From contig JAUVXF010000009.1 of the NCBI GenBank assembly GCA_030603695.1, positions 1 through 64,000 of the forward strand: 64,000 nt of DNA. Reading direction: 5' to 3'. The notes beneath the pieces were generated by a model. The model searched no databases and was not told where the DNA came from. It saw nothing but the letters and a program-made list of their open reading frames with translations. The position numbers and the translations under genes are program-made. This DNA is from Natronohydrobacter sp. GTDB taxonomy: Bacteria; Pseudomonadota; Alphaproteobacteria; Rhodobacterales; Rhodobacteraceae. Positions 9,186 through 17,922 of the stretch are shown in pieces. Position 1 is the first letter of the stretch. Each line of letters opens with the position of its first letter.

Positions 9186-10393
9186 GCGCTGCCCTCGCGT
9201 TGCACCAGGCGTTCGCAATCTAGCACCAGGGCAACATCGCCATTGCCCAAAAGCGCGCAGCCATAGCTGGCCCGTACCTGTGCCAGCCGCCCGGTGAGGG
9301 GTTTCATCACCACTTGTTGACGATCAAGAATTTCATCAACCGGAATCGCAAGCGGCCCGTTGGCCGTCTGGAAGACGATGATCACCTGCTGGCCGGACTG
9401 ATGCGTGCGGTTTTTGGTATCCATCCCTTCAAAAAACTCTGTCAGCCTGCAAACGGGAATGCTGCCGTTGCGCCACAGATACACCTCGGCACCGTTCTGG
9501 GCCGAAATGCCGGCCAGTTGCCGTGCATCGGGTTTCAGGATTTCTGAAACCACATCAATTGGCACAGCGAATAATTGCCCGGCCAGCCGCAAGATGATGC
9601 AATCCAAAAAGGCCAGAGAGACCGGGATATGCAGCGCCACGCGTGTGCCATTTCCTTCTTGGCTATCAACCAGAATACGCCTCCGAAGCGCTGTCATGGT
9701 GGTGTTCAAAACATCCATGCCCACCCCGCGCCCGGACAGGTTGGACACAGTTTCAGCTGTCGAGAACCCGTCTTTGAAAATCACCTTCCACAGAACAGCG
9801 GGTTCAGGTTCTTCATCCTCGGCGAAAAAGCCGCGTTCGCGTGCTTTGGCCAGAATCCTTTTGCGATTCAGCCCGCGCCCGTCATCCTCTACCGTGATCC
9901 GCACTTCGCTGCCCACTTGCGCCGCTGTCAGCCGGATCAGCCCTGTATCGGATTTCCCTGCTGCAAGCCGTTCGTCAGGCGGCTCCAACCCATGATCGGC
10001 GGCGTTTCGCAGCACATGCAGCAGCGGATCATACAGCCTGTCGGCCACCAGCTTGTCGATCTGGGTTTCGGCCCCGATGGTCTGTATATCTATTTTCTTG
10101 CCTGTCTGGCGTTCCAGTTCGCGCACCATGCGGCGTAGCCGTTTGAACACATCGTCAATCGCCACAAGCCGCATATCCGTTGCGGCATCCTGCACCTCAT
10201 GCACGATCATCATCAACCGATGCACGGCGGTTTCGAAATGCGACAGTTCCAAACCATCCAGATCGGGCGAACGCACAGTTTCCGCCACCGAGAGCGACAA
10301 CTCGGCGACCAGATCCATCAGCCGGCTGATACGCTCTGACGGGACGCGCATCAGCCCGGTTTCTGCGGCAACATCCGCGCGCGCCTGATTCAT
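9182..10393 (-). CDS. cheA4: CheA4-type kinase with P3-P4-P5 but no P1/P2
   Basis: This 403-aa CheA lacks the phosphotransfer domain. P3 dimerisation helices cover about residues 12-100, then the P4 ATPase shows the N box HVLRNAADHG (126-135), G1 DDGRGL (170-175), F box FKDGFST (206-212) and G2 GRGVGMDV (221-228), with the P5/CheW domain from about 260. In R. sphaeroides, CheA4 phosphorylates the P1 of CheA3 in trans, so the kinase is spread over two proteins. AAGGA lies 6 bases upstream of the ATG. The gene is first in the che operon, 74 bases downstream of the start expected from a sigma-54-like promoter. Confidence 0.94.
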   Translation of the reverse strand: MNQARADVAAETGLMRVPSERISRLMDLVAELSLSVAETVRSPDLDGLELSHFETAVHRLMMIVHEVQDAATDMRLVAIDDVFKRLRRMVRELERQTGKKIDIQTIGAETQIDKLVADRLYDPLLHVLRNAADHGLEPPDERLAAGKSDTGLIRLTAAQVGSEVRITVEDDGRGLNRKRILAKARERGFFAEDEEPEPAVLWKVIFKDGFSTAETVSNLSGRGVGMDVLNTTMTALRRRILVDSQEGNGTRVALHIPVSLAFLDCIILRLAGQLFAVPIDVVSEILKPDARQLAGISAQNGAEVYLWRNGSIPVCRLTEFFEGMDTKNRTHQSGQQVIIVFQTANGPLAIPVDEILDRQQVVMKPLTGRLAQVRASYGCALLGNGDVALVLDCERLVQREGSA

Positions 10394-10476
10394 GGTTTAT
10401 CCTTGGGCAAATGAAGGGCATGGAAAGCAAAAGTCATGAAGGGCCTGTTCTGTTTCACGCGATTTGTGTCTGGCTG

Positions 10477-10492
10477 TGCAAATTTCAGGCCA
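10477..10492 (-). promoter_or_regulatory. Candidate sigma-54 promoter of the che operon
   Basis: The minus strand reads TGGCCTGAAATTTGCA, with exact GG-N10-GC spacing. Transcription would start near 10466, about 73 bases before cheA4. The fit to TGGCAC-N5-TTGCA is good except for C at the fifth base. Confidence 0.7.
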
Positions 10493-10500
10493 AACCGGCG

Positions 10501-10806
10501 TTACGCGGCATCTTCGGCGGAATCGTAATTGAAAATGCACACACCTTCGAACCCATTGGATTTGAAGAGGAATGTCTTCTTCATAGTATCCAGGAAGCCG
10601 CCATGCTTTTTTTCAAATGTCTTGAGATCGTTGATATTGCTAAAAAATACATTGATAGAGACGTCCCCTTCCTTGGAGATGAGCACATTCAGCCCGACAA
10701 GGTTGCAATCAGGAATCGCGTTTCCCATTGTCTCGACAACAAAGGGGGCTGCAATTTGTGCCGCATCCAGGCTTGGGAATTTCAAATGATAGGTTTTTGA
10801 GAGCAT
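10501..10806 (-). CDS. Small protein of unknown function upstream of the che operon
   Basis: The 101-aa protein starts MLSKTYHLKFPSLDAAQ. I do not recognise it. It shows an alternating strand/helix pattern with INVFFSNINDLKTFEKKHGG, loosely like small ferredoxin-like (dimeric alpha/beta barrel) folds, and an acidic C-terminus. It is less G+C rich than its neighbours. The start at 10806 is preferred over 10833 because GGGA lies upstream and the FliA-like promoter would initiate near 10832, leaving no room for the longer form. It reads in the same direction as cheA4, 107 bases away. Confidence 0.65.
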   Translation of the reverse strand: MLSKTYHLKFPSLDAAQIAAPFVVETMGNAIPDCNLVGLNVLISKEGDVSINVFFSNINDLKTFEKKHGGFLDTMKKTFLFKSNGFEGVCIFNYDSAEDAA

Positions 10807-10838
10807 TGATGGTGTCCCATAGTTCATGAACATAGCTT

Positions 10839-10865
10839 AGAACGGCACAATGCCTGCTGATTTGA
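10839..10865 (-). promoter_or_regulatory. Candidate FliA (sigma-28) promoter
   Basis: The minus strand reads TCAA, 15 bases, then GCCGTTCT. The -10 octamer is identical to the one in front of fliC. It lies about 30 bases before the unknown small gene and could also feed the che operon. Confidence 0.55.
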
Positions 10866-10999
10866 CCCCGACAGAGGGAGAGTGTGCCAGACTAAAGTAT
10901 GGGTTTTCGACGATAGAATGCGCTGCTCAATCCTTTGCGGTTAACCCCCATCATTTTTGCTGTCGCGCTTTGTGGCGACGCGTAGAAACAGCAGCACAT

Positions 11000-11013
11000 G
11001 TCAGATAAATGAC
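11000..11013 (+). promoter_or_regulatory. Candidate FleQ-binding site (enhancer) upstream of fleT
   Basis: The sequence GTCAGATAAATGAC is an inverted repeat GTCA-N6-TGAC that resembles the Pseudomonas FleQ consensus as I recall it (GTCaNTAAAtTGAC). It is centred about 100 bases before the predicted fleT start. A partly overlapping palindrome AAATGAC-AGGG-GTCATTT occupies 11007-11024. The region between it and the promoter is AT-rich, as expected for DNA bending. Confidence 0.5.
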
Positions 11014-11081
11014 AGGGGTCATTTTTTCATAAGTATCTGATATTGATTTATAATTTTTATAGATAGTCCAGTTGCGGGGTT

Positions 11082-11097
11082 TGGCATGATTTCTGCC
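11082..11097 (+). promoter_or_regulatory. Candidate sigma-54 promoter of fleT-fliEFGHIJ
   Basis: The sequence TGGCATGATTTCTGCC has GG-N10-GC spacing. Predicted initiation near 11108 lies downstream of the ATG at 11086, which argues that fleT starts at 11134. Confidence 0.7.
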
Positions 11098-11133
11098 TTG
11101 TTTGTTGGAGCAACTGAAAAGGTATCCGCGCTG

Positions 11134-12315
11134 ATGAGCACCCTGCATTTTCATACCCCGACCGAAGCTGATCTTGCCCTCTTGCTGGATCGTCTGGCAG
11201 ATTTGATGGCCCGGCGGCGGATTGCTGTGACACGGGGGGGCACGGATTTGGCCCATGGGGCGGCGGCGCTGGTGGGCTGCGTTACCACTGCGGCGCAGGA
11301 GCAAGCCTTGGTGCAACTGGCGCGCATGTCGAAAATTCGGTCTGTTTTCATTTTGCAAATGGGGGCAGAGCGACTGGCTGTTACCCCCGAAATGGGCGGC
11401 AGCCTGACCCGCATTTCGCTGCCCCTGGCAGAGACTGAAACCAACACTCCACTTGCTGAAACCCTGCTGTCCTATGCCGCAGATGTGATTGCCCAGCCCA
11501 TCCGGCCCATGGTGGCCTGCGATCCTGCAACCGGCGGGCTGATTGACCTTGCCGCGCGCGTGGCCGCAACCGATGTTACCGTCATGATCAACGGCCCCAC
11601 GGGCAGCGGCAAAGAGGTTCTGGCACGTGCCATTCACGCGGCCAGCCCCCGCGCGCCAAAGCCCTTTATTGCGATCAATTGCGCTGCCATCCCCGAAAAC
11701 ATGCTGGAGGCCATGCTTTTTGGCCATGTGAAAGGCGCCTTCACCGGGGCCATTACGGCGGGGCAGGGCCTTATTCGCGCCGCGGATGGTGGCACCCTGC
11801 TACTGGATGAGATTTCGGAAATGCCGCTGGGGTTGCAGGCCAAATTGCTGCGCGTGTTGCAGGAACGCAAGGTCACGCCGCTTGGCGCATCCGAGGAAGT
11901 GGCGGTGGATTTGCGCGTTCTGGCCACCTCGAACCGCGATATGCGCGCCGAAGTTGCGGCGGGGCGGTTCCGCGAGGATCTGTATTATCGGCTAAACGTT
12001 TTCCCCCTATATACCCTCGCGCTGGAGGAGCGGCCCGAAGATATCGTGCCGCTGGCCATTGCGTTTCTACGCCGTCATGCGCCTGCTGGAATATTGCCGC
12101 TTTTTTCTGCCAAGGCACTGGATGTGCTGCGTTTTCATGCTTGGCCCGGCAATGTGCGCGAATTGGAAAACGTGGTGCAACGCGCGCTCGTGCTATGCGA
12201 TGGCCAGCATATTGATCTGGCCGACATCCTGTTTGATCAGCTTGCCCCCAAACCGCGCCCCGCGCCCACACCTGCGCCCACGGCGTTCAAACGCCCGCGA
12301 GCCGCAGCGATCTGA
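11134..12315 (+). CDS. fleT: FleT, sigma-54 activator without DNA-binding domain
   Basis: The 393-aa protein is an AAA+ enhancer-binding protein. A short non-receiver N-domain (about 1-120) precedes Walker A GPTGSGKE (about 154-161), the sigma-54-contacting GAFTGA loop, Walker B LLLDEISEMP and the arginine-finger region. It ends in a Pro/Ala-rich tail with no helix-turn-helix. R. sphaeroides FleT is also missing the HTH and works in a complex with FleQ. The start at 11134 (MSTLHFH) is chosen over 11086 because of the promoter position and AAAAGG upstream. It is first in the operon with fliEFGHIJ. Confidence 0.92.
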   Translation: MSTLHFHTPTEADLALLLDRLADLMARRRIAVTRGGTDLAHGAAALVGCVTTAAQEQALVQLARMSKIRSVFILQMGAERLAVTPEMGGSLTRISLPLAETETNTPLAETLLSYAADVIAQPIRPMVACDPATGGLIDLAARVAATDVTVMINGPTGSGKEVLARAIHAASPRAPKPFIAINCAAIPENMLEAMLFGHVKGAFTGAITAGQGLIRAADGGTLLLDEISEMPLGLQAKLLRVLQERKVTPLGASEEVAVDLRVLATSNRDMRAEVAAGRFREDLYYRLNVFPLYTLALEERPEDIVPLAIAFLRRHAPAGILPLFSAKALDVLRFHAWPGNVRELENVVQRALVLCDGQHIDLADILFDQLAPKPRPAPTPAPTAFKRPRAAAI

Positions 12316-12324
12316 GGCAAGTCC

Positions 12325-12624
12325 ATGAGCATCGGCCCGGTTGGAACCTCTTTCGCGCTGCCTTCGGTGCAGTCCGTCCAGCCCGCGCGCGCGGGCGAGG
12401 CAACGCAGAATTTTGGCGATCGGCTGAGTTCTGCGTTGGAGCAGGTCAATGCCGCGCAGGGGCAGGCCACCCAATCTGCCCGCGCCTGGGAAATGGGTGT
12501 GGAAACCGATCTGGCCGCCGTGATGGTGGAGCAGCAGGTCGCCTCGCTTGGGTTTCAACTTACGCTGAATGTGCGCAACAAGGCGCTGGGCGCCTATCGC
12601 GACATCATGAACATGCCAGTTTAA
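12325..12624 (+). CDS. fliE: FliE, MS-ring/rod junction protein
   Basis: The 99-aa FliE has the conserved C-terminal pattern VEQQVASLGFQLTLNVRNKALGAYRDIMNMPV. It joins the MS ring to the proximal rod and is exported early. It begins 9 bases after fleT and precedes fliF by 22 bases. Length matches the family. Confidence 0.95.
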   Translation: MSIGPVGTSFALPSVQSVQPARAGEATQNFGDRLSSALEQVNAAQGQATQSARAWEMGVETDLAAVMVEQQVASLGFQLTLNVRNKALGAYRDIMNMPV

Positions 12625-12646
12625 GTGCAGTCAAAAGGTTGATCGA

Positions 12647-14347
12647 ATGGCACTTTCGCCCACCCCTCGGCCAAATGACATGCCCGCTACCGGGCCAAAT
12701 GCCGTCATCGGGCGCATGCAGGGATTGCCCGGTCTTGTAACACGCTTTGCCGGGCAGCCCGCGCTGCGCCGTGCGCTGCCCTCTCTGGTGCTGGTTGCTG
12801 CGGCGGCTGTGGCGATGTTGGCCTGGATGGTCTGGCGCGAAGCACCGCGCAGTGCGCTGTATCCTGGCCTGCCCGAAGCAGAGAAAGCCCGCGTTGTGGA
12901 AGCGCTGTCTGGTGCAGGGTTTGATGCGCGGGTGGATCAGATGACAGGCGAAGTTTCTGTTCCCACCGCAGATTTTCACCGTGCGCGGCTGGCTTTGGCG
13001 GCTCAGGGTTTGCCGCAGGCCGTGCCCGATGGCGACCGCCCCTTGGCCGATATTCCCCTTGGCGCCAGCCGGTCTTTGGAAACGGCGCGTCTGCGCCAGA
13101 GCCTGGAGTTGGATTTGGCCCGCTCTATTACAGAGATCGGCGCTGTGCAGGCCGCGCGGGTGCATCTGGCCTTGCCCGAACGCTCTGCCTTTCTGCGCGA
13201 CAATCATTCCCCCAGCGCCTCTGTCTTTCTGACAATGGCGCAAGGCAGGGTGCTGGATTCGGGACAGGTAGAGGCGATTGTCCATCTTGTCTCTTCCTCG
13301 GTTCCGGGCATGGCGCGCGCCGATGTCAGCGTGGTGGATCAGACGGGGCGCTTGCTGTCTCGCGGGGATGAAGATGATGTTTCCCGGCTGGCAGAGCGCC
13401 ATTTGCGCCACCGGGTTGAACTGGAAACCCTGTTGCGCCGCCGTATTGAAGCGCTCCTGACCCCGATTGTCGGCTATGGCAATTTCTCTGTAGAGGTGAC
13501 GGCCGATATGGATTTCACCCGCCGCGACATTCGGGAAGAGCGGGTTGATCCAGAGGGCAACGCCCTGCGCAGCGAGCAAGTGACGGAAAGCGTGACACGC
13601 GGGCCTGCTGCGGGCGGCATTCCCGGTGCATTGACAAACACGCCCCCCCCAGAGGCAGATCTGGCAGAGATGCCCGCGACAGGGTCTGATGATCCGCCAG
13701 AACCGCGCAGCAGCTCTGTCGGCACAACGCGCAATTTCGAGGTCAGCCGCACCATCTCCAGCACTCAGCCTGAAACCGGGCAGTTGCGCCGCCTGTCCAC
13801 GGCAATCGTCCTGCGCGCCCAAGGCCCAGCCGGGGAGGACGCTATGGCCGCCCAAGCCGCCCTTGTTCAATCGCTGCAAACGCTGGTGGAAAGTGCCATC
13901 GCCCATGACGCTGCGCGCGGTGATGTGGTGACAATTGCGGTGCATCCCTTTGCGCTCCCTGCCAGCGCGGAAAGTGCGCCTGCGTCCTGGCAGTTCCCTC
14001 ATCTGTCAGAAGTGCTGCGCGCGCTGGTGGTGATTGTGGTTGTGGCTGTGGTGGGCCTTGGGATTGTGCGCCCGCTGTTGCAGCGCCAGTTGCAGGCCGT
14101 CGAAGGGCAGCCCGGTTCGTTGCCTTATGCCTCTGGCATGGTCGAGGTGGCAGAGGGCGACACATTGCAACAGGTGGAACAGAAACTGAACCAGCGCCAC
14201 CGCGATCTGGCCCAAAGCGTGGTGGGCAACAATGCCAGCCGTGCCGAAAAGCAGGCCGTTTTGCAGCATCTTGCCAAGGATGATCCCGGCCGCGTGGCCT
14301 CTGTTCTGCACCGCATGATCCGCCCTGAACTTGATAGCAGAGGGTAA
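12647..14347 (+). CDS. fliF: FliF, MS-ring protein
   Basis: The 566-aa protein has an N-terminal membrane helix (about residues 42-62, LPSLVLVAAAAVAMLAWMV), ring-building motifs including GLPEAEKARVVEALSGAGFDARVD and a large periplasmic region, a second helix near 455-475, and a cytoplasmic C-terminal stretch for FliG binding. It forms the MS ring and the housing of the export gate. It is in the fleT operon, 6 bases upstream of fliG. Confidence 0.96.
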   Translation: MALSPTPRPNDMPATGPNAVIGRMQGLPGLVTRFAGQPALRRALPSLVLVAAAAVAMLAWMVWREAPRSALYPGLPEAEKARVVEALSGAGFDARVDQMTGEVSVPTADFHRARLALAAQGLPQAVPDGDRPLADIPLGASRSLETARLRQSLELDLARSITEIGAVQAARVHLALPERSAFLRDNHSPSASVFLTMAQGRVLDSGQVEAIVHLVSSSVPGMARADVSVVDQTGRLLSRGDEDDVSRLAERHLRHRVELETLLRRRIEALLTPIVGYGNFSVEVTADMDFTRRDIREERVDPEGNALRSEQVTESVTRGPAAGGIPGALTNTPPPEADLAEMPATGSDDPPEPRSSSVGTTRNFEVSRTISSTQPETGQLRRLSTAIVLRAQGPAGEDAMAAQAALVQSLQTLVESAIAHDAARGDVVTIAVHPFALPASAESAPASWQFPHLSEVLRALVVIVVVAVVGLGIVRPLLQRQLQAVEGQPGSLPYASGMVEVAEGDTLQQVEQKLNQRHRDLAQSVVGNNASRAEKQAVLQHLAKDDPGRVASVLHRMIRPELDSRG

Positions 14348-14353
14348 GCCCGC

Positions 14354-15367
14354 ATGTCATCTCTTCCCATTCCCTTTGGCCCCGCCACGCAGGAAGCTGC
14401 GATACTGATGCTGATGTTTGGCGAGGAACTGGCCGCCGAGATCATGCGCAACCTGTCCCCGGCAGAGGTGCAGCATCTGGGCGCGGCTGTCTATTCCATC
14501 GAAGAAGTCACGGAAGAACAGGCCGACAGGGTGCTTGAAGATTTCTTGATGCGGCTGGCCGATGAAACCGGGCTTGCCCACCGATCCAGCGGGTATGTGC
14601 GCAATGTGCTGTCCGATGCCTTTGGCGCAGACCGCGCGCAATCGGTTTTGGCGCGTATAAACCCGCTCAGCCTTGAACGCCCGATAGAGCTGTTGGATTG
14701 GATGGATCCCCAATCCATCGCAGAGGTCATATCTGACGAGCATCCGCAAATCATGGCACTGGTGATTGCCTGTCTGGATGCCACGCGCGGCTCTGCGGTG
14801 CTGGGTATGCTGGACGAGGCCATCCAATCCGATATCCTGCGCCGCATAGCCACGCTGGGCGCGATCACCCCAGAGGCGCTTAGCGATCTCGAGCAGGTCT
14901 TGCAGCGCAAGTTCAAGGCGTCCAGCAGTTCCAGCGCATCGCAAATCGGGGGGGTCAGGGCGGCAGCGCGGATTATGAATTTCATGCGCACCGAGGCAGA
15001 GTTGCGCATTCTCAAAGACATTCGCAAGGATGACAAGGATCTGATGACAGCGATCCAGGATAATATGTTTGTCTTTGATAATCTTGGTAAATCTGATGAT
15101 CGTAGCCTGCAAACCCTGTTGCGCACGATAGAACCTGAATTGCTGGTTCTCGCGCTGAAAGGCGCGGATGAAGTGTTGCGCGAGAGGTTGTTGTCTTGCC
15201 TGTCGGTGCGCGCGGCGGCCGGTATCCGGGACGATATGGAGGCCCTTGGCCCGGTGCGGCTATCCGATGTGCAAGAGGCGCAAAAACGCATTGTCGCCAC
15301 CGCCCGCGAAATGGCTGATGCAGGCACGATCGTTCTGGCCGGGCGCGGCGGCGAGGAAATGGTCTGA
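14354..15367 (+). CDS. fliG: FliG, C-ring switch protein
   Basis: The 337-aa FliG contains the EHPQIMALVIACL segment of the middle domain and the C-terminal torque domain with IQDNMFVFDNLGKSDDRSLQTLLRTIEPELLVLALKGADEVLRERLLSCLS-type charged helix. FliG binds FliF, carries FliM and contacts the MotA stator. Its stop overlaps fliH (TGATG). Confidence 0.96.
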   Translation: MSSLPIPFGPATQEAAILMLMFGEELAAEIMRNLSPAEVQHLGAAVYSIEEVTEEQADRVLEDFLMRLADETGLAHRSSGYVRNVLSDAFGADRAQSVLARINPLSLERPIELLDWMDPQSIAEVISDEHPQIMALVIACLDATRGSAVLGMLDEAIQSDILRRIATLGAITPEALSDLEQVLQRKFKASSSSSASQIGGVRAAARIMNFMRTEAELRILKDIRKDDKDLMTAIQDNMFVFDNLGKSDDRSLQTLLRTIEPELLVLALKGADEVLRERLLSCLSVRAAAGIRDDMEALGPVRLSDVQEAQKRIVATAREMADAGTIVLAGRGGEEMV

Positions 15368-16086
15368 TGGGCGCAGAATTTCAGGCCATGCCTTTCGCCC
15401 GTGCCGCAGCCGGGTTTTCGCCCATGCCCGGCCTTGGCCCGGCCTTGGGAGAGGGGGGATTTGTGCTGTGCCAGCCGCATCAACTGGTGCGCGCCCCGGC
15501 CTTGCCGCCCGCACCCCAGATCGATGTGGAACCGACAGCCGAAGCGGCGCCTCCGCCGGCGCCCCCGCGTGCGGCCCCCATGTCAGAGGCCGCGCAGAGT
15601 GCCGCCCTTGCCGCCGCCCGCGCCGAAGGGCAGGCCCTTGGCCGGGCAGAGGCTGCGGCCGAACTGGAACAGGCCCGCGCGCAACTGGCAGAAGGCGCGG
15701 CAACCTTGGCCGCGATCATGGCCCAGATGGGCAATGCGCTGGATGCTGAAACAGAGGCCTTGGCCCAAAGCCTTGGGCATATGGTGCGGGCCTTGGCCGC
15801 AGAACGGGCGGGCCAACAAATCACCCAAGATCCCCCCGCTTTTGCCGCACGCATCTGCGCACTTGCGGCCCGGATTACCGAAGGGTTTGGGGATCTTGTG
15901 CTGGTGCTGAACCCTGATGATCTGGCCGCGCTGCAAGCGGCCCACGCCTTACAGGCCACCCCCCAGCTGGAGCGGTTGTTTCAGGCACAGGTGCAGGGCG
16001 ATGCGGCGCTTGCGCGCGGCGATATCCGCCTGCGCGCCCAAGGGCTGGCGCTGGAGGATCTTATCCAACCGATGGCCGCACCATGA
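15367..16086 (+). CDS. fliH: FliH, export ATPase regulator
   Basis: The 239-aa protein is Ala/Pro-rich at the N-terminus and then strongly helical (from about residue 70), with AARAEGQALGRAEAAAELEQARAQL giving small-residue-every-four heptads typical of FliH glycine/alanine repeats. It is identified largely by synteny between fliG and fliI plus this helix pattern. FliH dimers hold FliI at the export gate. It overlaps fliI by four bases. Confidence 0.88.
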   Translation: MGAEFQAMPFARAAAGFSPMPGLGPALGEGGFVLCQPHQLVRAPALPPAPQIDVEPTAEAAPPPAPPRAAPMSEAAQSAALAAARAEGQALGRAEAAAELEQARAQLAEGAATLAAIMAQMGNALDAETEALAQSLGHMVRALAAERAGQQITQDPPAFAARICALAARITEGFGDLVLVLNPDDLAALQAAHALQATPQLERLFQAQVQGDAALARGDIRLRAQGLALEDLIQPMAAP

Positions 16087-17438
16087 CTGCGCCGCGCCCC
16101 ATTCCCGCACTGATTGCGCGTCTTGCCGCCGCGCCGCGCCTGCAACCCGTCATTTCGGGCCAGGTGCTGCGCTATGACGGGCTGCATCTGGAAACCACAG
16201 GTTTTCCCGCCGAACCCGGCGCTTTGGCCCATGTGGCGGGCGCGCAGGGCCAAAGCACCTTGGCCGAGGTGGTGGGCTATAATGACGGGCGCAACAAGCT
16301 GGTTGTCACCGAACCGGGCACACCGGTTCTGGCGGGGGCGCGGGTGCATCTGCTGCCCGGCGGGCAAGAGGTTGGGGTGGGGGCGGGGCTGCTGGGCCGT
16401 GTGATAGATGCCCAGGGCGCCCCGCTGGATGCCCGACCCGCCCCCCTTGTCACCGAGACATGGCCCTTGGCCGGAAAACCCCTGAACCCCTTGTTGCGCA
16501 CGCCTGTCAACAAGCCCTTTGATTGCGGCGTGCGCATTGTGAATGCGGCGCTTACCTTGGGTGAAGGGCAGCGCATGGGGATCATCGCAGGGTCTGGCGT
16601 GGGCAAATCCGTACTGATCGAGATGATGGCCCGCAATGCCGAGGCCGATGTCGTGGTACTGGCCCTGATCGGAGAGCGCGCGCGCGAAGTGGGCCATATG
16701 GCCGCGCGCCTGATGCAGGGCGAAGCGGCGGCGCGCTGTTGCATGGTGGCTGTGCCTGCCGATCGTTCGCCCTTGCTGCGGCTGCGCGGTGTGCGCCGCG
16801 CCCTTGCCATTGCCGAATGGTTCCGCCACCGGGGCCAGCGGGTGTTGTTGATTATCGACAGTCTGACACGCGTGGGCCATGCCCAGCGCGAAATCGGCCT
16901 TGCGATGGGCGAGCAGCCCACGGCCAAGGGCTATCCGCCCTCGGTGATCGCGCTTATCCCGGCGCTGCTGGAACGCGCAGGGCCGGGCCTGCCGGGCGAA
17001 GGGACAATCACCGCCATTTGCACAGTGCTGGCCGATGGGGATGATACTGTGGCCGATCCCGTGGTGGATAGCGCGCGCGCCATTCTGGACGGGCATTTGG
17101 TGCTGTCGCGCGCGCAAGCGCAGATGGGCATTTATCCCGCGATTGATGTGACCCATTCCATCAGCCGCGTGATGCCCGATGTGACAGACCGCGCCCAACA
17201 GGCCGCCGCCCTGCGACTGAAACATCTGGTCGCGGCCTATCAGGCCAATCGTGATCTGGTCATGATGGGCGGATATGCGCCGGGGCAGGACAAGGAACTG
17301 GATGCAGCCATTCAGCTGTGGCCCGATATCCGCGCGCTGATTTCCCAAGACCCCGGCCAGCCCGTCGGGCTGGAGGCCAGCCGCGCGGCCCTGCTTCAGC
17401 TATGTGGCCCAGAGCCTGATCTGACGGAGCACCCCTGA
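16083..17438 (+). CDS. fliI: FliI, flagellar export ATPase
   Basis: The 451-aa F1-beta-like ATPase has Walker A GSGVGKS (GIIAGSGVGKSVLIEMMARN), Walker B VLLIIDSLTRVGHAQREIGLAMGE and the LSRAQAQMGIYPAIDVTHSISRVM signature. It energises type III export of flagellar parts together with FliH and FliJ. It overlaps fliH and fliJ at either end, which implies coupled translation. Confidence 0.97.
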   Translation: MTAPRPIPALIARLAAAPRLQPVISGQVLRYDGLHLETTGFPAEPGALAHVAGAQGQSTLAEVVGYNDGRNKLVVTEPGTPVLAGARVHLLPGGQEVGVGAGLLGRVIDAQGAPLDARPAPLVTETWPLAGKPLNPLLRTPVNKPFDCGVRIVNAALTLGEGQRMGIIAGSGVGKSVLIEMMARNAEADVVVLALIGERAREVGHMAARLMQGEAAARCCMVAVPADRSPLLRLRGVRRALAIAEWFRHRGQRVLLIIDSLTRVGHAQREIGLAMGEQPTAKGYPPSVIALIPALLERAGPGLPGEGTITAICTVLADGDDTVADPVVDSARAILDGHLVLSRAQAQMGIYPAIDVTHSISRVMPDVTDRAQQAAALRLKHLVAAYQANRDLVMMGGYAPGQDKELDAAIQLWPDIRALISQDPGQPVGLEASRAALLQLCGPEPDLTEHP

Positions 17439-17860
17439 TGCCGCGAAGCCGTCTATTTTTACTACAGGCCCGGCGTGCCTCTGTTCGGGTAGCAACACTG
17501 GCCCAAAGCCTGAACGAAAAGCAAGATGAAGCCCGCCAAAGCCGGGCGATGGAAGCGCGGCTGGCAGATTTGATGGGCAGCCTTGGCACTGGCCAAGCCG
17601 CAGGGCAGGGGCCGGTAAGCGTGGCGCATCTGCGCAATATGGCACAGCTTGCATCCCGGCTGGGCGCAGAGCAAGACCGCCAGATCGCTGTTGCCGAGCA
17701 GGCAGAGGCGAAATCTGCGGCCCTGCGCAGCGCCATTCAGGCGCAGTTGCGCCAGCAACGCAGCGCCGAAGACGCCGCCAGAGATGCCCGCCGCGCCGAA
17801 GCATTGGAACAGGCACAGCGCCAAGATGCCGCCCGCCCACCATGGCGCAAACCGTCCTAA
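17438..17860 (+). CDS. fliJ: FliJ, export chaperone-escort protein
   Basis: The 140-aa protein is predicted to be almost entirely coiled coil, rich in Arg, Gln and Ala. Position directly after fliI with a TGATG overlap, and length, support FliJ, the stalk that links FliI to FlhA. Sequence identity in this family is low, so the call is mainly positional. It closes the fleT operon. Confidence 0.85.
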   Translation: MPRSRLFLLQARRASVRVATLAQSLNEKQDEARQSRAMEARLADLMGSLGTGQAAGQGPVSVAHLRNMAQLASRLGAEQDRQIAVAEQAEAKSAALRSAIQAQLRQQRSAEDAARDARRAEALEQAQRQDAARPPWRKPS

Positions 17861-17868
17861 GCAGCATT

Positions 17869-17884
17869 CGGCATTGTTTTTGCA
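17869..17884 (+). promoter_or_regulatory. Candidate sigma-54 promoter of fliK
   Basis: CGGCATTGTTTTTGCA has exact GG-N10-GC spacing. It lies just after the fliJ stop and would initiate near 17895, 28 bases before the fliK ATG. Confidence 0.7.
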
Positions 17885-17922
17885 AGTAGGCGTTCACAGA
17901 CAGAACCAAAGGGGCCTTACAG

